A DNA stretch of 64,000 nt from Eublepharis macularius. Lineage: Eukaryota; Chordata; Lepidosauria; Squamata; Eublepharidae. The translations under genes and the position numbers were made by a program. Shown here one piece after another: positions 1 through 29,440 of the stretch. The notes below the pieces were generated by a model that was given only the letters and a program-made list of their open reading frames with translations, was not told the origin of the DNA and did not search any database. The first letter of the stretch is position 1, and each line of letters starts with the position of its first letter. The stretch lies in the NCBI RefSeq assembly GCF_028583425.1, contig NC_072798.1:8372501-8436500 (forward strand). Direction: 5' to 3'.

Positions 1-689
1 GTGGAGTCTACACATAAGCATCTGGAAAAAGTCTCTAAATATCTAAAAATAAGCCCCCCCCCCAACAACTATCGTCTATATGCCATACATTCAAATATTA
101 ATAACTTCATCAAATTATGGAAGTTGGGCATTGTTCTCCCCAGCGTTGTCATAGGAGTTTTTTAGCTACAGTTAAGGGCCTGGAGGACCCATTTTCATTG
201 ACCATCAGTTATACTCCAAGAGAGAGACGAAAAGTACATAAACATTCTCAAAAATCAATGACTATTCTAATACAAAAGTTCTGAGTATTAAGTTCCTCCC
301 CCAAACCCTGAATAACTGGAGATGCCCAAAGCACGTACTTAAGAGACACGTCTGATAAGTTACAGCACCAAAAATTAGACACTACACATTCCCTTGTTTA
401 AAAAGGTAATGTGGTGTCCAATGTACTCTGACCAGTTTTTGGCTAAATTAATTGTAGCTCACCGATTTGCTGAATAAATCACAGCTCATTTTTAGGCGTT
501 ATCAAAACTGGATGATCTAGCGCCTTATTCTATTCATTCTTGAGACTCTGAATATCATGTTTGATAACAAACATCATATATTTAAAAACAAATACTGTAG
601 GTTCCATTTTCTGTATTGATTCAATGAGGGTTTCTGGAAGTGAGGGAGATTTTGAAACAGTGCTGCAGAACTATTTCTGTGTGTTGCTT

Positions 690-805
690 ATGTTTTTAAA
701 TATTTATTGTGTTTTTAAATTGTGAAATGTAAATTTTAAACTTATTAATGTAATCCACCCTGAGCCTGCTGAGGGCAGAATAGAAATTGAAAGTAAATAA
801 ATAAA
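690..805 (+). repeat. L2-like LINE/SINE 3' tail
   Basis: Contains the phrase ATCCACCCTGAGCCTGCTGA followed by GGGCAGAATAGAAATTG and a run of AAATAAATAAA. The same tail occurs near 54450-54510 (+) and reversed at 13840, 43680 and 58390. The family label is from memory of squamate repeats. Confidence 0.55.
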
Positions 806-1394
806 ACCATATTTAGATACCAACGGAGGTTGTAGTTGTAAATATTTTCATTCAGCAAATCATATCTGGACCTTGACTGAGAAAATGACAAAAACTTTTC
901 AAAGCCTAGCAGTGGATCCAGACCAAAAATCCTCCTATCTGCCCAAGCATTCCATAGTGGGAAAGATTTCCTCCCAAATTTTAGATCTGGATTGGCCTGT
1001 AATATTAATTTAGCATGTGAAAATAGGTCAAATTGATATTATCGTGACGTTTTGCGCCACAGTTCTCTGACTACAAGAATTGCAGGAGCAACAGGATCCA
1101 TTTTAGCATGAATATACCCAATAGATAGTACTGACCTTGACTGACCAAGGGTCTGATTCACTATAAAGCAGTTTCCTGTGTTTATTGATCACTTCTGTTG
1201 GTTATAAGCTACCCTGAACCTGAGGCAAGGTGGAGGATACATCTTTAAATACATTGTGACATCAGCTCTCCCAAGGCCTTGGGCAGAGATCTTTTCCCAG
1301 TCTCTGCTCTCCATGGTCCTTCTGATAGGAATGCCAGTGACTGACACTATGCAGACCAAATATATGCTCTGCCGTGGCTGCTATCTATGTGACC

Positions 1395-1740
1395 TGCACC
1401 CAAGGCCGGCGCGCCCGTAGAGGCCAAGTAGGCAGTGGCCTCAGGCGCGAGGACCCTGGAGAGGCGCCGGAGGGGGTGTCGGGGTGGAGGCGCACGCCGT
1501 GGAGCTAGCGTGGCTGGCCCGCAGCTGCTGCAGCCAGCCAGCCCTGTGCCACCGCCACTGCTGCCACACGCCCCCAGACGGGCGCAGCAGCCACAATCCG
1601 CTGCTGGGGCGGTGTCCGGAGCCCGGAGCAGCCTCCTCTCACTGCCCCAGCCATCTGCAGGCAGCTTGCGCTGCACAGTGCGTGCAATGATGTCATCGCG
1701 CGATGACGACTGATGTCATTGCGTGTGTGTCAGGGATTCG
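1395..1740. other. CpG-rich block inside the PSEN2 intron
   Basis: Roughly 350 bp of high GC and CpG in an otherwise AT-rich intron. It starts with GGCCGGCGCGCCCGT and ends with a palindromic cluster at about 1686-1722 in which TGATGTCA-like half sites flank CGCGCGATGACG. It could be the body of a DNA transposon, a young insertion that still keeps its CpGs, or an internal CpG island. No splice-flanked conserved ORF is visible. Confidence 0.4.
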
Positions 1741-2869
1741 CTGTGGGCACCAGAAACCCTGGCGTTGGCAGTGCCTGCACCAGCTATTCATACCTTATTC
1801 CTGAAGGAGATCTGATTTGGAATGAATCGGCAACTTATGTATTTGTATCCTGTGGTGTTTGTCTACTGTAATGACCATTGATGATGATAAACTAAGAGAT
1901 TTCTGATGTAAACGTTGCCCATGGAACTTGTAACGAAAACAAGGTCCAATCCAGCGCATGGCAATATTCCTAGGGATTATTGTATTGGTTTGCGTGGAAA
2001 TTGAATGTGTTAAATTATGTGTTTGGATCAGTATCTCCAACTTCTCCAAATTGAGGCACACTTTTCTGAATTAAAATTAGGACACATACTTCAGTCTTAT
2101 GTCCTAGAAGATTTAATTTTACTGCATCTGAGACAACTGTTTCAGGAAGCCCACACAACTGTTACAGGCATGCTTGTCCTGAAAACAGGTGATTCTGCTG
2201 CCTTTTGGCAATGAGAGTAAATGGATCCCAATCACACCTGATGCAGGGATGTGGCCGGACACTCTGCTGCCTGTGGAGGATGATTGAAGGGAGGCAAGAG
2301 CAGAGCAGTCATGCAGAGTCACAGCAGGCTTCTTCCTCTGTGGCTGGGTATTTCAAACCCAAAGGGGCCTTTAATTATTTAACGTGTTTATCTCCAACTC
2401 CCACAGAATGCAAAGGTACAGTTGTCAGTATAGCTTGGTTAAATCTTGAGTATTTGAAGATGGAATTGGAAATAGGTTCTGTGCACTTAAAAGTAACTTT
2501 GGGCAAGACCTAGCTCTTTGCTTCATAAGCGTAATGGGGATATAAATGCATATTGATGGCAGTTTTCAAAGGAGTCTGCCTTCCAATAAACCCATTTTCT
2601 CCAAAGAACTGTCTCTATAGCAGTTCTGGGGGAGATCCAGGCCTCACCTGGAGCTTGACAACCCTAAGTCAATGAAGCATTCTTAACAATTTGGCGCTAA
2701 ATATACGAATCTGGGGCTTTTCGTGTTATTTTTCCTCATATGCTTTTAACCCACCCTTACCCCCAAGGAGTGGTTCTGCTTTGCATCCAGACAGTGTATC
2801 CCCTGTCAGCCAAGAAGCTCACAAAGCAATCTGCGCCTGGCCTTCTCTTTCAGTCACATCTTGCTTTTC

Positions 2870-2906
2870 TGTGTGTGTGTGTGTGTGCGTGCGCGCGCGT
2901 GCGCGT
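2870..2906. repeat. Alternating purine-pyrimidine tract (GT then GC)
   Basis: A run of GT dinucleotides passes into GCGCGCGC-type alternation and back to GT. This composition is prone to left-handed DNA and slippage. Confidence 0.8.
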
Positions 2907-3323
2907 TTATGAATTTTGGCTTTTTATCCACTTTTCTCATTCAGACTTAGGGCAGTCTACAAATACAGCGATTTATCAATTAACAATTTAAAAAATAAAA
3001 TAAAAAACCCAGTCATGGTGGTGAATGGCTTCCGCAGGGGAGTAGGGCAGGGAAAATGTTAGAGGGGCTAGGAAAGCTCTGGACTTTCTGTCCACTCAGC
3101 AGCCACCCTGGCTTTGCTGTATTTCCAAAAAGATCATAATAAAGCAGGTTTTGGAGAGATCACAGAAAAGCCACGAAAAGGGCTGGAACGTGGCATGTAG
3201 AAGCTAAACTGCAAAGGCAAAGCCCCTCCAGCACTCCCTGCTGAGCGACTGGTTTGTTGATCTGGCCTGCCTCATCTGGTATGAATCCTCCCTCCTATTT
3301 TTTTTTAAATGGAGGGGCTATGA

Positions 3324-6219
<2,896 letters not shown>

Positions 6220-6480
6220 AAAAAGGAGGGGAGGAGGAAGAGATGCTGATAGGATCCTGTACTTTCTTTGGGGTAGATCTTTCTTTTAATCTTCCCCTTA
6301 CACCCTTCTGGGTAGTTTGCTGCCACCAGGAATATATTATTCCAAAATATTTTATTCAAATTTCCCCTTTGGTAACGTGTTTAAGCGTCAGGCTCCTTCA
6401 TGGTTCTATGTGGCCCTGAGGATATGAATGGGATATAGCAATGACAGCTACACTGGGATATAACAAAACAAAATAAATGT
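6220..6480 (+). other. PSEN2 3' UTR, with a repeat-derived poly(A) signal
   Basis: The first AATAAA after the PSEN2 stop is at 6472-6477. It lies inside a dispersed repeat that also occurs in reverse at 28660-29440. If used, the 3' UTR would be about 270 nt and partly repeat-derived. The true transcript end cannot be seen. Confidence 0.4.
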
Positions 6481-6644
6481 TTATTTTTCAAGAAGCGTAT
6501 TGGTTTCATAAAAGTAGTTCTTAGTTCTTAAAGTTACTTCCTTTACTCTCATTCACACAGATCTCTTCTAAGGCTTCACACACAGTTAGCCTCTTTCTCT
6601 AACTCAATATTTGTCTCACAGAAATGCTTAAAACTCCTCAGGCA

Positions 6645-7340
6645 GCACACAGCTAGCCTCTCTTTCTCTGACTCTCATTCACAGAAATATGAAACCTGCT
6701 CAGGCAGCCCACAGCTCGCCTCTCTTTCCCTGACTGAGTGTCCTTTCACAAACATGCTCAGTTCAGGTTTCACACAGGTCATATTTCTCTCATAAACACT
6801 TCAACATATTCAGGCAGCACACAGCTAGCCTCTCTTTCTCTGACTCTCATTCACAGAAATATTAAACCTGCTCAGGCAGCACACAGCTGGCCTCTCTTTC
6901 CCTGACTGAGTAATTTCACAAACATGCTCAGTTCAGGTTCCACACAGGTTATATTTCATAAATACTTCAACATACTCAGGCAGCACACAGCTAGCCTCTC
7001 TTTCTCTGACTCTCATTCACAGAAATATTAAACCTGCTCAGGCAGCACACAGCTGGCCTCTCTTTCCCTGACTGAGTAATTTCACAAACATGCTCAGTTC
7101 AGGTTCCACACAGGTTATATTTCATAAATACTTCAACATACTCAGGCAGCACACAGCTAGCCTCTCTTTCTCTGACTCTCATTCACAGAAATATTAAACC
7201 TGCTCAGGCAGCACACAGCTGGCCTCTCTTTCCCTGACTGAGTAATTTCACAAACATGCTCAGATCAGGTTCCACACAGGTTATATTTCATAAATACTTC
7301 AACATACTCAGGCAGCACACAGCTAGCCTGCTTTCTTCTG
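6645..7340. repeat. 166-bp tandem repeat (minisatellite)
   Basis: The word CAGGCAGCACACAGCTAGCC recurs at 6811, 6977, 7143 and 7309, an exact 166-bp period. A looser copy lies upstream from about 6645. Each unit is itself two related halves (CACAGCTAGCCTCTCTTT and CACAGCTGGCCTCTCTTT). The three full units are nearly identical, so the amplification is recent. Confidence 0.9.
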
Positions 7341-7365
7341 TCTGAAACCTTTCTCCTTGCATTGA

Positions 7366-7595
7366 TCCAGAGGAGTTAGCCATGTTAGTCTGTAGTAGCA
7401 AAATCAAAAAGTCCAGTAGCACCTTTAAGGCTAACCAATTTTATTGTAGCATAAGCTTTCGAGAATCAAGTTCTCTTCGTCAGATGCATAGTACAGAAAC
7501 GGTTCTATGCATCTGACGAAGAGAACTTGATTCTCAAAAGCTTATGCTACAATAAAATTGGTTAGTCTTAAAGGTGCTACTGGACTCTTGGATCT
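7366..7595. repeat. Hammerhead-like short repeat, head-to-head pair
   Basis: A left arm on the minus strand and a right arm on the plus strand meet at a central ATGCAT...ATGCAT. The minus-strand arm at 7447-7489 keeps CTGACGA, stem GAGAA with TTCTC, GAAA, GC TTAT GC and T. The plus arm at about 7510-7560 has AAAA in place of GAAA. The flanks carry the family phrases GAGGAGTTAGCC and GTCCAGTAGCACCTTTAAG. Confidence 0.75.
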
Positions 7596-7953
7596 TTCTC
7601 CTTGCACTGTCAGTCTAAACTGCATTCACTCCACCCACACTCTCAGTCATCAACCAATCACATCACTCACTCTTCCCTCTCTCACCCCCCACTCTTCACC
7701 TAGCTCAAACCAAGCATTTAAAGACACATGCACACATTTACTTGGAATCTTTACAATCTTCCTCAGGAGCCTTGCTGGGCAATGGGACAATCTTAAATGG
7801 ATGAAATTCCTGTGGGTTTTATACTTAGTGCCATATATTTTTCTGGGAAACTTGTAAGAGCAAGTATATGAACCTCCCTGAAACTTGACAGCCAGGCCTT
7901 TCAGATGCCGGTGCTAGAACTTGCTGCAGCCTCATCCTAGAGCTGTTTACTGA

Positions 7954-8157
7954 GAGCCAAGCTACAAGCGACGCCTGACACAGGTTGGACACTTGTCAGC
8001 TTCCCTCAAGTTTTGATGGGAAATGTAGGCGTCCTGGTCTTGCAGCTGTAATGAAGAGCCAAGCTGTAAAACCAGGACGCCTACATTTCCCATCAAAACT
8101 TGAGGCAAGCTGACAAGTGTCCAACCTGTGTAAGACGCCCCTTGTAGCTTGGCTCTC
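7954..8157. mobile_element. Foldback MITE, relative of 5121-5238
   Basis: Ends GAGCCAAGCTACAAG and CTTGTAGCTTGGCTC. Two arms of about 90 bp (sharing CATTTCCCATCAAAACTTGA in opposite directions) surround a short centre, so the whole element is one long hairpin. No clean target duplication is seen, unlike the 118-bp relative. Confidence 0.7.
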
Positions 8158-8394
8158 AGAATGGAGCCCCCCTCCCCTGCTGAGGTCAGTAGGGCTTGCT
8201 CCCAGGGTTGCAGACTGATTGCCATGAGCTCCTTGGGTGGTACCTAGCCTTTTAAGTTGGTGTCTGAGTCAAGCAGGAAAAGGTTTTGAGGAGGGTGTCT
8301 CTTGCAGCATGCAGATAGTGTGCCACGGAGAGAGGAAGGAATTTGCGATTTTAAAACGGTCGGAAGTTGTTTGTAGCTGTCCCACCCCAAAATC

Positions 8395-8525
8395 AAAATC
8401 CAAAACCAAACCGCAATCCACGTAATACCTTTATTTGGACCAGCTATGATGGCACAAGTGTGCAAGCTTTTGCATTCGCCAGATCTATTCCTCAGGCGAG
8501 ATCTTACAATATAAGAATTTTAAAA
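8395..8525. repeat. Diverged relative of the hammerhead-like repeat
   Basis: Order of phrases TAATACCTTTATTTGGACCA, GTGTGCAAGCTTTTGCATTC, CCTCAGGCGA parallels the standard family (ACCTTTAAGACTAACCAA, GCATAAGCTTTCGAGA, CGTCAGATG). It reads as an older or different subfamily. Confidence 0.45.
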
Positions 8526-9540
8526 GGTGGTGGGGAAACAAATATTTTTTAGATGTTGCAACAGAAACACCTATTGACAGCCCAGAGGAAGACGCCCTTT
8601 GTTTTGAGGAAGAGGCACCCACAAGCGGTGCAAATTGTGGAAACAAGGGGTGAGGGGTGTTCAGTTTTAGAACATCCGTTAATTGCAAGATGATGTAGAA
8701 TGTGCACGCTCCTGTTGGTGGGAAGCACCCTGAAAAATCGCAGCAACATCACAGCGACATCATTGATTTGGAGCTGGATGTGCAAGGGTGGAGGGCACCT
8801 TCCTTGGAGGGGGGGGGCGGGGGGAATGACAGGTCTCTCTTACCTCCCTATCTATGAGGTTACAGTTTGTGTGAGTGTGGGGGAAAGGCGGTGTCACGGT
8901 CATAGGATCATTGATGGGCTGTGATTCTTCAAGAATCTTTCATCGTTCTCTTGTTCTCAGGAAAGGTTGAAACCGCATTATCTAATTGGTTGGACCCAAA
9001 GGAACACATATTTGCATAGAGCCAGGCTCCATTCACGGTGGCCATTATTGTCCCTTTTTCCAAAAAAAAAAATCACTAAATTCTAACCAGGTTTAGATGA
9101 GAACAGAATAGTTCTCTCGAACAGCTCACATTAACAGTATCCTTAATTTAAATGATTCTGTCAATCTGTGCTAATCTCTTCCTTGAAATGTGCACATCCT
9201 TTGGTGGTGGCGGAGCATGGGTTTTCACAATCAATATTGTGATCGAAATCCGGCAAAACCGCGCTTCCGAGTATCCGTAGAGGAGATTCTGGGAGTTTTT
9301 ACCCACTATGAGTGTAGGTAGTCGTGAGGACTCTTCTAAGTCTCATAGAGGGAGGGGAGGATGGGAGCTGCACCAGAGGGATGGGCATAGGGCAAAGGCT
9401 GAGGAGAAACTTGTGAATGGCTCCAGAGTGGAGCAGAAAGGCAGCCAACGAAATAAGTGCCAGTGCCTTTAATAAGCAAATTAGACCACCACCTTGCCTC
9501 CAAATGTGTAGGGGCAAGCTGTCTTTGGTTAGGAGGAAAG
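8526..9540. other. Intergenic stretch, no gene seen
   Basis: Mostly unassigned sequence upstream of the TRAM1-side tandem array. A G-rich run (G9CG6) lies near 8808-8824. Open frames here have no recognisable family features. Confidence 0.5.
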
Positions 9541-25013
<15,473 letters not shown>

Positions 25014-25140
25014 AACAGAACTTTATTAAGTTAATTGACTAATATCCCCAAAGAGAACTGCTTTTTATGTTGGAAAGTCCTTCAGCACCTGAGTTCTTAC
25101 TGTTGACAAACAAATAAAAATCAATGGTTTTCGATTATTG
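25014..25140 (+). other. TRAM1 3' UTR with poly(A) signal
   Basis: The first AATAAA after the TRAM1 stop is at 25113-25118. Longer 3' UTR forms are possible; the AT-rich sequence to about 25500 would allow them. Confidence 0.5.
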
Positions 25141-25839
25141 CTACCATAATGGTTTTTGTGCAACTTTTTAAAACATTTTAACTGAAAAAGGGGCCACCTT
25201 TTACTATCTTTAAAAAAATGAGTATTAATCAAAATTCACTTGCCAAAAATAGTAATAGTCTGCCATTCCTTCCAGCTTTACAATTGTGATGTAGCCCATT
25301 CCAAAACTGTTACGAAGTTTGTTTGAGAATTTGACGTTTAAAGTAATACCATATCTGTTTTTATATATTCTCTGATGCTTAAGTGTATGTTATGATTTTA
25401 CAGCTCAGAACAGAATTTGTAAAGCGCCAAAATAATCATTACTTTGTAGGTGATTCCTACGGTGGTTCAAGAAATTCCCTTATTAAAACACAGTTAGACT
25501 GACTGAAATGTTCCAGAGTATATATGTGTGCGTGTGTGTGTTGTCAAGGAATCCGTTGTGTATATTGTGGGTATTGTTGGGATCAAAGTTTTTGTGGTAT
25601 AGGGCATCCTACCATAAGAACCGGCCACAAAATAAGTTTATATCTTAAAAACATACTGAGTTGCTCCTACAGCCGTTTTTAATTTGGCATGGTAACTTCT
25701 TGGTTTTCTTCAACCTGATTTTGCTGACTCTCAGCTCTCTTGATGCAGCCAGTGAGATCTGGATTCCTTGAACCCTGATGTCTTCAGTACAATTAGGAGC
25801 AGCACATAAAACACCCAAGTATGTGTTGCAAGCGCTGAC

Positions 25840-26045
25840 CTGCATGGCCCAGACTAGCGCTCTCTCATCAGATCACAGAAGCTAAGTATGGTTGGCCCTG
25901 GTCAGTATTTGGATGGGGGGTCCACCAAGGAAGGCCGGGGTTGCTATGCGGGCAATGGCAAACCACTTCTGAACGTCTTCGGCCTTGAAAACCCTACAGG
26001 GTTGCCTTGAGTCAGCTGTGACTTGATGGTGCTTTCCACCACCAT
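25840..26045 (+). repeat. 5S-rRNA-derived SINE (5S-Sauria type)
   Basis: ATCAGATCACAGAAGCTAAG, GGCCCTGGTCAGTATTTGGA and TGGGGGGTCCACCAAGGAAG reproduce the 5S rRNA internal control region with changes. The tail GGCAATGGCAAACCACTTCT, AAAACCCTACAGGGTTGCC and GACTTGATGGTGCTTTCCAC is Sauria/BovB-like. Reverse copies lie at 21184 and 52264. It is not a functional 5S gene, because the 5' and 3' stem sequences are replaced. Confidence 0.82.
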
Positions 26046-28246
26046 GTGTTACAAGAGGTAGTTGCGAACGAGTTGATGGTACTAAAAATAACAGTGCTGC
26101 TTGATAAAGATCCCCCAGTGCAAGGAAAGTTATGTCAACCGCCATCTCCCATTTATTCCCCAGTCCAATAGCAGGTAGCATTGCCAAGGGTTTATCTCAA
26201 TGTTGATATTTCTGTGGTGGGTAGGGAATTGCCTGACTACAAAAAAGCATCTGACTACAAGGAGCATAAAGAGTATGGTATGAAAACAATAAGTTGGAAC
26301 GACTGATTGTGAAATATATATTGTTTTTTCACCGTCAAAATATTAGTGGGATAAACCTCAGTAAGAATCTCACTTGAGGATTATCTTGCTTTAATTACAC
26401 TATATGTGAATATGTATCAGGTAGAATTCTTAACAGATGAAAGCTGTTATAGAGCACCAGATGATCAATGCTGAGGAGTAACAAATGGCTTGGCCTGACT
26501 ATATCCTTTCACTAGATTTTAGCCGGCTCCAGATAATTGCTTCCGCGTGGAAGTTAAGCGTAGTGCTTCCACAGGACATTGCCATGTATAGGAGGGAAGC
26601 GTTCTCTGAAGGGCTGCTAAAGTTCCCCAGCTTAGCTAATTTACTTTATTCACACAGTTAGATAGCCTTTAATTGGAGCAGGGACAAGTAATGGTACTAT
26701 AATGGGGGTTTCGTAGCGAGCCTTGACAATCTGACCCAGATCTCTGGGTATTGCTGCGTTAGGGAGGAGAGAAGGTCAGAGCAGTTTCCACCTCTGATCT
26801 TTGAGCAGGGAACAAATCCCAGACTTTTCCATGCGTCCTTTACTTGGTTTTAAAAATAATACAACAATAAGAGTCGGGGCATTTAATAGCACCACCCCCA
26901 TACCGTCGAAACAAGATCTTATATACTCAGTTAAAAGTAAGTCATTTTTCTTAGCGATATGGTGTCTTGTTGTATGGTTTATTTGTGCAGAAGGGTCCAG
27001 CATCAGCCATGCCAAAGAAGCCACATAGTCCATATAAGGGATTGGAATGTGAATGACTTACAAAATTACTATTATCTTCTATTCCTTTCTAACCTTCCCC
27101 CCTGCGATAGATTTGGCAAATTAACGTTCTGTCCCTATGAAGTGACGGACAGTGCCACTATCTTGAGCATACATTCCAAACACTCAATAATCCCAGTATA
27201 TGGACTCCATGCCTTCAGGTTTCTCACAACCACCCTGTCAGCGTCCTTTGGCGCTAGTATGTTCATATCTGCAGGTTCTCAAGACAATACTTTATTGCAC
27301 TCTGGACTAAGAGTGTGGTGTTTGAATGTTTTCCTAGCTGGAACAACTGGATTACTTTGTTCAGTTGTGTTTCGTGTAAAGCTTTTGTTAATTTTAGCTT
27401 CTTTTTTCAGCCTAAAGCGGAGTTTTATGAAATTCAAACCTCACGAAATGGTTCCAATAAAATGTAATGGTAAATGTATACGTTTTCTTTCTACAAATGA
27501 GACCGTGCCTGATTTACATTCCTGGAAGGATTTTTTCGAGATGTATTGGGATTAACGAGTTTGATAGACTATTGTTCCTTTAATGTACATTTCTAATAAA
27601 TTCTTAATAAAACAATGACAATGTGTCTCCTTTATGTTTTGCCTAAGAATGGAGAGCTCTAATATGATCACCAGAACATAGCTGTTTAATTGCGGGGGTG
27701 GGGGGGGCTGTAAAAGGCAAATGAAACTTTAATTTGTTACTATTGTACAATTTGTAACCTATATTACGTTCAGATAGTAAATACTTGTTTTACAAGGTAT
27801 TTAGAACTGGAATTAACAACTGCTACTTCCTTTTGAATGATCATCTGATTAGTCGTGTCTTAAGTGTCTTGCTTCTCTGGGAAGACTTTAGTGTTTTCTA
27901 TAATGCCAAATCTGACTCTAGATTCCGAAAGTGCCAAAACACAGATTTGAAGTTCCACTTGCGATAATTTCCCCCTCCTTTTGTCATTTTGTATTGTGAG
28001 CTCTGTAAGTAGTTGAGTGCAAATGAGTGTTGACACTGCCTTAGCGTCTAAGGAACATACCTTGGCATGTATATTTTGAGAACTGGAATTAGGCATGAGG
28101 GCCTAACAATGTGAAAAGTAGCCATGTAAAGCAAAGGCTTTGCCTGCTGAGAATTCTGAAGGTTCCCCAAAACCTGAGGGAAAGAACTTGAGGGCTTGAC
28201 ACAAACAAAGGTCTTCGCTGCCTGTATTTTTGCTTAGCAATGAATG
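26046..28246. other. Intergenic stretch; one unassigned 198-codon frame
   Basis: A plus-strand open frame at 26959-27555 encodes 198 residues with hydrophobic segments and no family motif I recognise. AATAAA follows at 27595-27600. Codon usage and context give no clear sign of a gene. It may be chance or a decayed element. The rest of the stretch shows nothing. Confidence 0.35.
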
Positions 28247-28254
28247 GTCTGGAG

Positions 28255-28579
28255 CAGGGCTTTTTTTCAGAGGGAATGTGGTGGACTGGAGTTCCAGCAC
28301 CTCTTAAAGGTGGTCACATGGGTGGTGGCCCCACCCCCTGATCTCCAGACAGAGGGAAGTTTAGATTGCCCTCGGCGCTGCCAGCGTGGAGGGCAATCAA
28401 CTCCCTTCTGTCTGGAGATCAGGGGGCAGGGCCACTGCCCATGTGACCATTTTTGCAGAGGGCAATTTAAACTTTAAAAAACTCCCCCCTTGTTCCAGCT
28501 GACCCAAAGTGACGTCATTGTGCGGTCTTGAGTTCCGCCACTGAGTTCCACCACCTCATTCCCCAGAAAAAAAGCCCTG
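28255..28579. mobile_element. Non-autonomous hAT element (MITE) with perfect 8-bp duplication
   Basis: Ends CAGGGCTTTTTTTCAGAGGG and CAGGGCTTTTTTTCTGGGG (reversed), flanked by GTCTGGAG at 28247-28254 and 28580-28587, the 8-bp duplication made by hAT transposases. Sister of 22054-22360. Confidence 0.9.
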
Positions 28580-28659
28580 GTCTGGAGTAAATTACCCACT
28601 AACCAGTAGTAAACCATGGAGAAAGAAAGATGGACAATTTCCTGCTTCCTTATATTTTC

Positions 28660-29440
28660 ATAAGTGGCCCTCTGTAATGATTTTATGTCTGTCTTTAAAT
28701 GCTTGGTGTGATACAGATGAAGAGTGGGCGTCAAAGAGAGGGGTGAGGGTGAGAGATGATTGGCGGGTGAGGGAGGGAGATGATTGGCTGATGACTGAGA
28801 ATGTGGGCGGAGTGAAGGCAGTTCTCAGTTACTGAGTGGAGAGAAAAGAGTCAGTCAGGGCAAGAGAGGCAAGCTGTGTGCAGCCTGAGGGTGCCTGTGA
28901 ATTTCTAAAAGAAATTAACCCGTGTGGAAATATGAACTCTGTGTGTCAGAGAGAAACCTGTTCATTCTGTTTAAAGCAGCCAAACTCTCTGTGCGCCTGA
29001 GAGAAAATCTGTGTATTTGAGTGAGAAATTGATACCTGAAGCAGGCAAACTGTGTGCAGCCTGAGAAAGTTTATGAAGATCTGAGTGGTTGTGCCTATGA
29101 AAAGAAACTTTGGGAACAGATAACACCTTTTGAAACGATCAAGCTTAAAAAATAATATGAAACCAATGTGCTGCTTGTAAAAATAGAAGTTTATTTTGGT
29201 TTTATCTCAGAGTTATTCCTATATCCCATTCCTTTCCTCAGGGCCACATGGATCCACGAAGGAGCCTGACGCTTGGGCACATTATTAAAGAGGAAATTTA
29301 AGTTATTTTGGAATAGAATTCCTAGTGGCAGCATTCTACCCAGAGGGGGCAAGAAGAAAAGACTTAAAGGCAAAATCTAACAGAGGAAAGAAAGGGGTCA
29401 TATAACACCCTCTGTTAGTCATTGCCACAAGACTCCTGTG
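28660..29440 (-). repeat. Unclassified dispersed repeat, reverse copy of 6255-7870
   Basis: Read in reverse it shares with the first copy CAAGCATTTAAAGACA, the CTCAGTCATCAGCCAATCA stretch, GAAACCAATGTG at the middle junction, TGGCCCTGAGGA and GCGTCAGGCTCCTTC. Its central part (28840-29100) holds GTGTGCAGCCTGAG-type words but no expanded 166-bp array. Confidence 0.6.

Larger units (their letters stand above)
6255..7870 (+). repeat. Unclassified dispersed repeat with internal minisatellite
   Basis: Collinear, in opposite orientation, with 28660-29440. Shared landmarks are GCGTCAGGCTCCTTC, TGTGGCCCTGAGGA, AATGGGATATA, TATTGGTTTCAT at one end, and CTCAGTCATCA with CAAGCATTTAAAGACA at the other. 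This copy is stretched by a 166-bp tandem repeat and by a hammerhead-like repeat inserted at 7366-7595. It encodes nothing recognisable. It could be a solo terminal repeat of a retroelement or another non-coding family. Confidence 0.65.

Noticed and set aside
8808-8824. G-quadruplex regulatory element
   Set aside because: A single G9CG6 run could fold but nothing else supports a function; likely simple sequence.
25840-26045. Functional 5S rRNA gene
   Set aside because: Only the internal part resembles 5S, and it is fused to a SINE tail. The terminal stem of 5S rRNA is missing.
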